Shown here: piece by piece, positions 55,571 through 64,000 of the stretch
Position numbering within the stretch: the first letter of the stretch is position 1
How the letters are laid out: the number at the start of each line of letters is the position of its first letter
Assembly (NCBI RefSeq): GCF_033958435.1
Contig: NC_134160.1
Location: 17,719,001-17,783,000, forward strand
DNA: 64,000 nt
Origin: Carettochelys insculpta
Taxonomy: Eukaryota; Chordata; Testudines; Carettochelyidae
Reading direction: 5' to 3'
Translations under genes and position numbers: made by a program
The notes under the pieces: model-generated
The model's input: only the letters and a program-made list of their open reading frames with translations
What the model was told of the DNA's origin: nothing
Database searches by the model: none

Positions 55571-56814
55571 TCAAGGTGCCATACCCCACCACCGCAGCAA
55601 TGTGGGGCACACAGCAGGGCTGCCTCGCAGCTCCGGCCAGGCCTGGGGCACTGCCCAAGGACAGGCAAAGAGTCAGCGGCAGCATGTGGGAACGGGTGCC
55701 CAACACACGCACAGGCACACACACCCCACACAGCGAGCCGGTGCGCAGAGATAGAGCCTCAGGCTGATTAGCCGCTGAATACCCAACAGGCCTTGGTGGG
55801 CCCAAGTACCAGGGAGATGCAGCTGTCAGGCCAGTGCTGCTAAGGGCCTTGTCTGGCCAGACTCAGGGATATGACAGTGATCAGGGTGGGGAACCTGGCC
55901 TGGGAAAACACAGAGCCCAAGACGGATATTCAGCTCAGGGCTGAAGCAGGTTGGGGAGCCGGGGAGTGAGCAGTGGGGGAGGTACCCAGCCTGGCTCATG
56001 GACACTGGCAGCCCTGTATGCCCCAGCTGCCTCCAGCAGCCTGTTCGCCCTCTGCTGCAGTGCCTCCTGGACTAGATACAAGAGGGATGGGGCGGAAGGG
56101 GCATCCGCAGCCCAGCTTTGCTGTCTCTCCTGGCACAGGGGCTGTCACCGGTGCTCCTTTTGCTAAGAATGCGGCAGCTGCTGGTGAGGAGGGAGGTGCG
56201 CAGAGGAGGCCGTGCAGGGCCCGGGTGCTGGGGATCTCTTGGAGGGATCTCGGCGGCTGGGCCCAGCCAAAGCTCCACGGAGGAGAAATTACTGAGTCGC
56301 TCCCTGGGCCCAGGGACAACGGGGACAAAGATCAGCGTTGCAGAGAGCTGGCTGGCAGCCCCGTGGTGCCTAGGCCTGACAGAGCCCCTGCACCTAGCAA
56401 GGCTGCTGAGCTGGTCACTGCTCAAAGGAACGCACCAGGGGACCTGGGCCCTGTGCCCAGCGGGCACACAGCTGACAGCTGTTCTTCCTTCCCTCTGCTC
56501 GGGTCGGAGGCACTGGGGAGAGGCTGGCCCCAGAGTGAGCCCCTCTGCTGCGCCCAGCCCGCAAGAGCCACCCTGCTAGTGGGATGGGGATGAGGAAGAT
56601 AAGGAGGAAAAAAGGAAGGACGTTTTACTGCCCCTGTTAAAACCAAATAGCCCCCAGCCGCCTGCCTGGGGCACTGCTCTGTGGCGGGTGGGCACAGTGT
56701 GCCACAGCTCTGGGCTCCGCGAGATGCCAGCCTGCGGTGAGCGGTGCTGTCTGGGCCCAGCAGAGCAGAACCCCAACCGTCTGCGCTGCAGCCTCCTGCT
56801 CCCTGCCGAGGGTG
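55571..56814. other. Unassigned GC-rich sequence
   Basis: No gene or repeat recognised. Confidence 0.4.
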
Positions 56815-57300
56815 CTAATAAATCTCCAGACGGTGTTTCACTGGAGACTTGTTGGCAGGGCAGCAGGGGGAGGGGGCTGCCAGCTCATCACTTGCATAGC
56901 AACAAGATGCTGCCTTGCTGCTAACGACACAGCTCGTAATTACCTTCCTATTCCCCTTAGCCAAGGCAGCCAGGACCCCTCCTCGCAAAGCGCCCAGCGG
57001 CAGAGCCAGCCCGCCTGCTCTTTTGTGCGTGTGTGTGCCCACGCCCGGGGCTGCCCTGGCCTCCCCTCCCGCTCCGCAGCACCACGCTGGGCAGCCTACG
57101 GGGCACAGGGCAGCCGGAGCACCCCCTGAGTGACAGCCTCCTCTGGCTGCGTAGCAACGGCCCGCAGGCTGGCGCTTCTGTCTGCGTGCCACGGAGCGCC
57201 TGCTTCGACCTCGCGGCGCGAAGAGCAACCCCGGGCCTTTCAGCCCGGACAGCCCCGTGCTCCAGCCGCCCGGCGCAGGTTAGCTATGCAGGCCGCACAG
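56815..57300. promoter_or_regulatory. CpG-rich segment with X-box half-sites
   Basis: An AT-richer start ('gctaataaatctcca', 'cagctcgtaattaccttc') runs into CpG-rich DNA around 56985-57280. GCATAGCAAC (56894-56903) and GCGTAGCAACGG (57149-57160) are RFX-type half-sites on the same strand, about 255 bp apart. It may be a promoter or enhancer. No transcript evidence is visible. Confidence 0.3.
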
Positions 57301-58415
57301 CCATGGCAGGGGCACAGGAACCCAGGCCCAGCAGCCGCCTTGTCGGCGGAGCTGCTACAGCCCCCACCCCTGCTCTGCCGACTGGTGACCGCTTGTGTCA
57401 GAGCAGGGGCAGGAGAGGACATGCACAGGGGTGTACGTGTATGGCCGTGCGGTGCCCAGGCGTGTGTGTGTGTGCATTTGAGTGTACACCAGCGTGCTCA
57501 CACCCAGGCATGTGCGTGCGTGCAGGTTGGGGGGACCAGGGGACAGGGCGAGTCCTGCTGCACGTGCCCTGGGAGGGACCTGAGTGTGCTCTTTCCCCCG
57601 AGAAACAGGCACCAGCTCTGGCACATCACTTAGCTGCGCACAGGACCAAGCCAGATCCCAGCTCTCCCCAAACTGCCCAGCTCAGGCCCTCGTGGGCAGG
57701 ATTCGCTGGCAGCGCTGGCAGCCAGGCCGAACAGCGCCCGCCCACTGGAGAGCAGCAGGGCAGGCTGGCAGAGGCAGCAGAGGAAGCTGATGAGACCACG
57801 CCAGCAGCAGATGCAAACCCCTGCCCTGGGCAGTTGCCAGCAGCCTGCTGGGGTTAGTTACTCCAAACCCTGCTCTGAAGAGGTGCGTTTGGGTGCCTTG
57901 CAGGGGACAGGGACAGGGACACGCTCTGGCTCCCGCACACTGAAGCCAGCCCCTGGGGCTTGCTCTGCCGCTGCTGAGCACAGAGCCCAGCCCGCAGAGC
58001 TGCAGGCCATGGTGCCCTGAACAGGGCCACACCACTATTCATCCTGCCGCAGATGACGCTCCCGGTCCCCTCCCCAGCTGCGCTGTGTGCTCAGCCCAGC
58101 CCCGGGGTGCCTGGAGAAGGCTCAGAGGAGAGCCACCGGAGCAAGGAGATGCCCAGCGAGATCCTCTGGCAACCCAGACCGCGTGGCTCACTGAAGAGAT
58201 GGTGGCAGGGGAGCGGCTCCTGGCCTGCGGGTGGCTCGCGCAAACGGACGCTGGTCGAGCAGGCGAGCAGCCACAGAGCTGGCGATGGAAGCCAGGCAAA
58301 GTCCGAGGGGCCGTAACCAGTGCGGGGCGGGTGAGAACCAGGGCAGCTGTGGCCTCAGGATGTGGCTGTTCTCCACATTGTGACTCAATGACATCTGGGA
58401 GAATCTGCCCAGAAT
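57301..58415. other. Unassigned GC-rich sequence
   Basis: The 274-codon frame 57033-57857 and the 167-codon frame 57130-57633 overlap in different phases and lack any motif. A short GT-rich run lies at 57460-57520. Confidence 0.4.
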
Positions 58416-58419
58416 CCGA

Positions 58420-58535
58420 TTGTGGAAGAGACCTCAGGAGTCATCAAGTCCAGCCCCACGCCCAAAGCGGGATCACCCAACTAAACACCCCAGCCAGGGC
58501 TGTGTCAAGCCAGGACTTAAACACCTTCCGGGAGG
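58420..58535 (-). mobile_element. CR1 3' end fragment, minus strand
   Basis: 'gaagagacctcaggagtcat', 'caagtccagccccacgccca' and 'tgtcaagccaggacttaaac' match the inverted CR1 tail at 3670-3780 block for block. A very short 5'-truncated copy of the same subfamily. Confidence 0.85.
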
Positions 58536-59249
58536 GCAACTTGCTGCTCTCTGTCAACTGGGAATTAACACAGAGCCCTTCTGGCCTAGCCCCAGCTTTG
58601 TCCGGCCCTGTGGTGAACCACTCACCCCCCTCAGCGCCTGCAGACTAAGGTGCCCACTTGGGGTCACAGACGTTCAAAGAGTTGTGCTGTGTTCCCTGCC
58701 ATGGGGCGGGGCAGCGGGGCAGCCGGCGCAGAGAGCATGGGCCTGGATATTAGCCAAGGGACATCCAGTGTGGGGGAAGCTGCCCTGCCAGGAGCTGACG
58801 TGAGGCCTGATTCAGGCCTGTGTGAGGGCTGCTGCCCTTTCCGCTGAGCACACAGCCCCCACTGGCAATAGATAGGATTGTGCAGGCAAGAAGGCGGGAA
58901 AAATGTGTCCGTGTGTTTCTGTAGATTGCGAGGGCGAGGCTGAGGGCCAGGTCATGGAGCTAGGGAGGGAGCCAGGGAAGGGGGGAGGCTAGATAGATAG
59001 ACTGACAGACAGGCAGACCGATAATGCATGTGGGGCTAGATAGATAGAAGAATGTACCTATGCCAGCTGTGTGCAGGAGCAGGATCTCTGGACAGCGCAT
59101 CCCCTGGCTGGGAATGTGGGAACATGAGCATCTCGGAGTCCCCTGACCACAAGCCCTGCTGCGGTGGCTCTGTACACTTGCAATGGAGTTGCTCTTACTG
59201 CTGAGGTTAACCTCTGTAACTAATGACAACGCTGGAGCCCGCTAAAGAA
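58536..59249. other. Unassigned sequence with short TAGA runs
   Basis: Short (TAGA) runs lie at about 58990-59001 and 59036-59048. Nothing else is recognised. Confidence 0.4.
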
Positions 59250-59783
59250 CAGAGCCACGCTCTGGGCCCTGGAGAATGAGGAACACCTTTACTGCGAATC
59301 TTGGCTGACCTATTGTGAAAGTGTTACTAGTCAAGTGAACTGGAGTACTAGACTGACAATGGGGCTTACGTAAAGCCAATCCTCATCAGAGGAACTTTGC
59401 TGTGAACGTTCAGAGCAGCAGGAAAGCCATGGCTGGAGGCTAGAAAAGGACCCGGGGAGAGGTGACTTGATCATGTGACAAACTCCATTTTGGGAGGTAC
59501 TTTCACACAGCACGAACAATAGAATTCCCTCCACGTGGGCAAGGCTGTAACAAGGGCCTTAGAAGTTCCTTCATTCGTCTTTATTCCAGCTCTTCACTTA
59601 AAGACCATCTTTGCTATGAACTGAGCTCAAAAGGACTGATGACCCATTCTAACGAAGAAAACATTCCAGAGACTTTTCAGGTGGCAGTTTATTCCATCTC
59701 TGCTACAAGCCTGCACCAGGAGCTTTGGAAATGGTGTATGTAACAGGATTCCTTCAACAATTTTACCCTCAGCCTTTTCTTTC

Positions 59784-59819
<36 letters not shown>

Positions 59820-60170
59820 AATAAACCTGTGGATGTTCGAATCTAAAGGTCTGGCACAGCATGGTCTTGGGTGAGACTGAGGTGTACATTGACCTGGGGA
59901 TGTGGCTGGTCCGTTGGGACTGGAAGAAGCTGTTTGGATTTGGTGAGATTGGTTTTCATAATCTCACATCTGTGTAAGGAGGGGATGGTTTGTGGCACAG
60001 GAGAAGCTGGAATGTTGGAGGATAGTGCTTGTGTGACTTGCTGTTTGCCAGTGTGCTGAGAAGGAGTGCTCTGTGTGACAGGTTTGGTGCCTTCTCTTGG
60101 AGATCCCCCAAAGCCTTGGGCTGTAAGTGACCCTGTCATTATGCAAGTCGCCCTGATTTGAACCTCTCAG
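59250..60170 (+). mobile_element. LTR-like or retroelement segment with polyadenylation signal
   Basis: It contains a CTTT microsatellite (about 59790-59819) directly followed by AATAAA (59820-59825). The block at 59868-59945 is shared with about 42755-42830. The pyrimidine tract, AATAAA and 'ctgtggatgttcgaatctaa' are consistent with the R/U5 of a retrovirus-like LTR. No TG...CA ends, primer-binding site or internal coding region could be identified. Confidence 0.4.
59790..59819 (+). repeat. (CTTT)n microsatellite
   Basis: About seven clean CTTT/TTTC units run into CTTAATAAA. Confidence 0.95.
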
Positions 60171-61448
60171 GGATGCCCCAGAAAGCCTCTGGTATCACGT
60201 CATCCCAAAACCCTTTGCCGTTTCTAAAAGGGTTTCGCCAAAAAGCAAAAGCCATGTGGAGGGAAATGTTGATGAACAGGAACCAAAACCAAGAATTTTT
60301 TCCAAAATTTCCCCCTGGCAGGTGGAGAGAACGCTCTGCAGCAGCTCCTGCCCTGAGTCTGCGTGTAGGACAGGCACTTGCTCCTGTGCTGACAGTCCTC
60401 GCTCATGTTCTTGGACCTGGGCCACGTGGATCATGAAAAACACAGCAGACGGTGAGATCTGGTCTTCTGTGTGCTTCTGCTTGACAGTGATTTTGCAGGG
60501 AGAGCAGAGTTCTCAACCCGGGGAACCTGCCCCAGCAGGGAGTTGTGGGAGGGGGTCACAAAGTTATTTTAGGGAGATTGTGGTATTGCCACCCTTCTGT
60601 GCTGCCTTCAGAGCTGGGTGCTCAGGGGGCAGTGTCTGTTGGCCAGGTGTCTGGCTCTGGAGGCAGCGCCCAGCCAGCAGCAGCACAGAAGTACAGGTGG
60701 CGATATTGAATCATGCCAGCCTTACTTCTGCACTGCCACCTTCAGCGCTGAGCGGCCGGAGAGTGGCGGCTGCTGTCTGAGGCCCCAGCTCTGCAGGCAG
60801 CAGTGCTGAAGTAAGGGGAGCAGCCAGAGGTGAAAGTAAGGGCATGCACGCTCTGCTGTGCAGCTCTGGCAAGAACTGGCTGAGGTGCAACAGAAGGCAG
60901 AAGGGAGCTACTGAAAGAGCTGTCAGGGACCAGGCTGCAATAGGACTGGACCTGTAAGAAACGTTAAGTTACTTTTACCCCTGGTAGCAGCACCACAGCT
61001 GCCCCCACGAACCTCGCAATCCCCCAGAACTCCTTCTCGGGTCAGGACTCCGATAGTTACAGCATCGGGACATTGTAACTTGGCATTGCTGAAATCATGC
61101 AGTTGGTGCTTTTAAAGTTCCTGTGACCAGGCAATTGACCACAATGGGCTGCGAATTTGGTGGGGCCCTAGTGTTAAAGTTGGACCCAGCCCTGCACAAG
61201 CTCCCCACTGGAATGAGCCCTGCCGCAGGGGCCTGTTCTGCAGCAGCCGAAGTGACAGCTTGGCCTGCACAGCCTCCTCCTGCTGCTGCTGCTGCTCCGT
61301 TAGCGGCGCCTAAGAGGGATGTCACTGGGTGACGGGGTGTCTTCAGCTGGAAGAGGGTTTAACTGCACTGCGTGTGTGCTAACTACCCCATCAGGCTGAC
61401 TGAGCCAATGCCACAGGGTGGTGGAGCTCTCCAAGTTCCTCGCACTGG
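60171..61448. other. Unassigned sequence
   Basis: A short CTG/GCT run lies at about 61281-61297. No gene or repeat recognised. Confidence 0.4.
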
Positions 61449-61870
61449 GGGTGCCTCTACACTTGCATTCCTCTTTCGAAAGAGGTATGCCAATGAGGCA
61501 AATCAAAAATGCAAATGTGGTGTAAATTTGCATGTTTGGCACCTCATTTGCATATTCCAATTTCAAAAGAGATTCTTTCAAAAGAAGAAAGCCAATGTAG
61601 ACGCTGCTCTTTCGAAAGTAAACCCCATCTTCGAAAGAACCCTTCTTCCCTTTTTTAATTTATTCAATGGGAAGAAGGGTTCTTTCGAAGATGGGGTTTA
61701 CTTTCGAAAGAGCAGCATCTACACTGGCTTTCTTCTTTCGAAAGAATCTCTTTTGAAATTAGAATATGCAAATGAGGTACCAGATATGCAAATTTACACC
61801 ACATTTGCATTTTTGATTTACCTCATTGGCATACCTCTTTCGAAAGAGGAATGCAAGTGTAGATGCACCC
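61449..61870 (+). mobile_element. 422-bp near-perfect fold-back MITE with TGG target duplication
   Basis: The ends are GGGTGCCTCTACACTTGCA and TGCAAGTGTAGATGCACCC. TGG flanks both sides (61446-61448 and 61871-61873). The two arms, about 61449-61654 and 61670-61870, are complementary almost throughout (for example CTTTCGAAAGTAAACCCC with GGGGTTTACTTTCGAAAG), around a central AT-rich loop near 61655-61668. The transcript or single strand would fold into one hairpin of about 200 bp. No coding. Confidence 0.93.
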
Positions 61871-61873
61871 TGG

Positions 61874-62844
61874 GAGAAGGAGGCGGGGGCAGAGCAATTT
61901 AAGGAACAAGAGACGAGGCTCTTAGGCTTGGTGATGTTATGACAGGCCCATAATTTTAGCCTCCTGGCTCATGTTCCTAGCACAGCCCTCCTGGCTCTCT
62001 GCTTTTCAAGGTGCAGAATGGGCACGAATGCATCTTTATCCTTATGCTGGAGACTGGCTGGCTCCCGGCAGCATCTCTGGTTTGGGAGCAGCAGCCAACC
62101 TCCCTGAATCTGGAGGACGCACAGCTGTCTTCTGCCGACGCTACTGGCCAGAGCAGTTACATGCCCCTTGGGTTCCTGAGAAGTGAACCAATAGAAGCAA
62201 TCACACAGATCACAGACCAAGCCTAGTGTAGAAGGACTGAGCCACATGCCCTAAGACCTTTCCCTGGGACCTGTTTCTAAATGCAGGGGCAGGCTGGGTA
62301 GTGAGCTGAACACAGCAGGCGTGGCAAGGACACAGCCAGAGAAACAGCAGTAATGTGGCCCGGTGGGAAAGGCAAGAGAGCATGTTGGTGGGAGGCTTGG
62401 AACAGGGAGCAAGCAACTGCTCCTGCAGTTTGAATTCTGCCATGTTCAGGGACATGGGATGTAGTGCACATGGGAATACGCCAGAGAAACACCTGACTCA
62501 TATCCTCTGCTTTCCCAAAAGGAAATCACCTGCAAGGCCCTGAATTGTAGCTGACTGCTTGGCTGGAAAGGGGTGTGGGCTGCACCCACGGGTGACGGCT
62601 GGGCCAGCGGTAGAGTGAAGAGCCTGCGACAGTACTGACTGAGAGAGATGCTTCTCTTCACTCAGACAGTAGCGTGTGAGTTGGGGGCAGTGTTAGCGTT
62701 CAGAGCCAGCTGACCTAGGTTCTGATCAAGTGCTGCTGATCCCCCGGCTGGAATGCACCTTACAGGGATTTGAAGTAGGACTCTTTGAAGTGGGTCAGAG
62801 AGCTCTGTGTAGTAGTCTGTCCCCTCCAGTGGGGGCTGGGCTCC
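61874..62844. other. Unassigned sequence
   Basis: 'gggccagcggtagagtgaag' near 62600 could be a decayed tRNA A box, but no convincing B box follows at normal spacing. Confidence 0.35.
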
Positions 62845-63245
62845 CCAAAGACAGTGAAGCTAAGGATAGAGTCCAGAGTGACCCAGACAAACTGGAGGAT
62901 TGAGCCAAAAGAAATCTGATGTGGTTCAACAAGGAGAAGTGCCGAGTCCTGCACTTGGGATGGAAGAATCCCAGGCATTGTTACAGGCTGGGGACTGACT
63001 GGCTAAGTAGCAGTGCAGCAGAAAAAACACCTGGAGATTACAGTGAATGAGAGGCTGGCTGTGAGTCAACAGTGTGCCCTTGTAGCCAAGAAGGCTAATG
63101 GCATATTGGGGTGCGTTAGGATGTGCATTTCCAGCAGATCTAGAGAAGATATTGTTCACTTCTACTCAGCACTGGTGAGGCCTCATCTGGAATATTGTGT
63201 CCAGTTTTGGGCCCTCCAGTATAGCAAGGATGTGGATGTGGACCC
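62845..63245 (+). mobile_element. CR1 fragment (RT thumb region)
   Basis: The DNA follows 1000-1380 of the first CR1: 'aaggagaagtgccgagtcct', 'cttgggatggaagaatccca', 'tgttacaggctggggactga' and 'cctcatctggaatattgtgt'. Translation gives [20 protein letters not shown] and [19 protein letters not shown]. Both ends are truncated: it starts just after the RT active site and ends before the C-terminus and 3' tail, so it is not a standard 5' truncation. Confidence 0.9.
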
Positions 63246-63269
63246 TCAATGCAAGGGATGTCAGGGATG

Positions 63270-63415
63270 ACCTGACAGCAAGGGTTCCAGTCCTGACTCT
63301 GAGTCCCTCTGAGACCTTTGTCATGTCACTTGCTTTCCTGCTTTAGTTTCTCCTGCCCCTTAAGAGGAATGTCATGATGATTAACTAGTGAATGTTTGTA
63401 AAGTGCTACTCTAGG
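63270..63415 (+). mobile_element. MIR SINE
   Basis: 'gttccagtcctgactctgag', 'cacttgctttcctgctttag' (the CTCAGTTTCC core, diverged), 'atgatgattaactagtga' and 'tgtaaagtgcta' follow MIR order and spacing. Confidence 0.7.
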
Positions 63416-63660
63416 AGGACTCAATCAAGTTAGGCCAACAGAGAATTGGACCCTTGGTGTTTCTCTGCAGAGGATAAAATGGGGGAAGTACATGGATTAA
63501 GGACAGGATACAGAGCCAACCATGGCCAGTTAGTCATCACACAGGGAACAAGGGCCCAGTCCTGACTCTGCTGAGTGCCATGGGAGTTTTGCAGCTGACT
63601 GCAGAGGGTGTGGCGCTGATCTAGTGCTCAGCAGTGCAGCTGGAAGGAGCCCTGGGTCTT

Positions 63661-63893
63661 GGGGGAGGGCTGGCTCAGTGGTGTGGGCCTTTGCTGGCTA
63701 AACCCAGGGATGTGAGCTCAATCCTTGAGAGGGCCTGGGGCAAATAGCTTTAAAATATATATACATACATATATATATATATATAGGACCTGTCAGGGGT
63801 GGTGCTTGGTCCTGCCAAGAGGGCAGGGGACTGGACTTGGTGACCTCCCAAGGTCCTTTCCTGCTCTATGAGGTGTGTATCATTATTATTATC
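63661..63893 (+). mobile_element. tRNA-derived SINE with TA microsatellite
   Basis: The head GGGGGAGGGCTGGCTCAGTG (A-box region), a B-box-like 'gtgagctcaatcctt' and the CR1-like tail 'gacttggtgacctcccaagg' give the Cry-type SINE. The tail ends in an ATT repeat (about 63879-63892). A (TA)n run has grown in the body (63755-63785). Same family as 4575-4760. Confidence 0.87.
63755..63785. repeat. (TA)n microsatellite inside the SINE
   Basis: An alternating AT/CATA run of about 31 bp replaces the linker between the tRNA-like head and the CR1-like tail. Confidence 0.95.
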
Positions 63894-64000
63894 TAAGTCT
63901 GGAGGCCATTAACATGCTCCCTTGCTGTGGCTGAAAATGAGAGTGGGGAGGTTCCCCTGAAAGTCTTGAGTTTGGGGTGAAACCCAAAAGACTCCAATTT

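Noticed and set aside
57033..57857. 274-codon frame in a CpG-rich segment
   Set aside because: A second frame overlaps it in another phase, and neither has a recognisable domain.
62600..62640. tRNA-like A box near 62600
   Set aside because: No B box at normal spacing and no folding; too weak to call a SINE.

Overview
The window looks like turtle (Testudines) nuclear DNA, probably intergenic or intronic. I infer this from repeat content: many CR1 LINE copies, tRNA-derived SINEs whose tails match the CR1 3' end (the classic tortoise Cry/CR1 pairing), and several fold-back DNA-transposon families rich in TTCGAA. A crocodilian is the main alternative. A soft-shelled (trionychian) turtle is possible from the TTCGAA-type elements, but that is a weak impression. 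I found no host protein-coding exon that I could defend, and no rRNA, functional tRNA, CRISPR or operon-like structure. The long open frames in GC-rich DNA are composition artefacts.

Layout. 1-1826 is a CR1 copy on the plus strand whose reverse transcriptase (RT) is readable. 3644-5490 is a minus-strand CR1 in which an ORF1 esterase remnant is joined directly to RT, with a SINE inserted in the RT. 5.7-12.8 kb is GC-rich repeat debris and unique sequence. 12.86-14.21 kb holds two MITEs. 14.2-36.4 kb is mostly unique GC-rich sequence with old MIR-like SINEs, a TA-flanked DNA transposon, short Penelope-like insertions, LINE fragments and a fold-back MITE. 36.5-50 kb is a dense repeat cluster: a fold-back insertion carrying hammerhead-like cores, a putative LTR, an R2-like RT scrap, a MITE, a CR1-type LINE broken by four different later insertions, RTE-like and other LINE tails, another MITE and another old CR1. 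50-58.4 kb is GC-rich and largely unique, with an 89-bp tandem duplication and AT-richer islands that could be conserved non-coding elements. 58.4-64 kb holds CR1 scraps, a second LTR-like segment, a 422-bp near-perfect fold-back MITE, a MIR and a SINE.

The elements work together only as parasites: CR1-type RT is the presumed machinery for the SINEs. The most interesting signals are: (a) a short insertion family with hammerhead-ribozyme-like cores, inverted arms and, in three copies, perfect 12-bp target duplications; (b) six MITEs with related CTACAC-type ends, each flanked by a perfect but different 3-bp duplication; (c) the esterase-RT junction; (d) X-box (RFX-like) palindromes in CpG-rich unique DNA.
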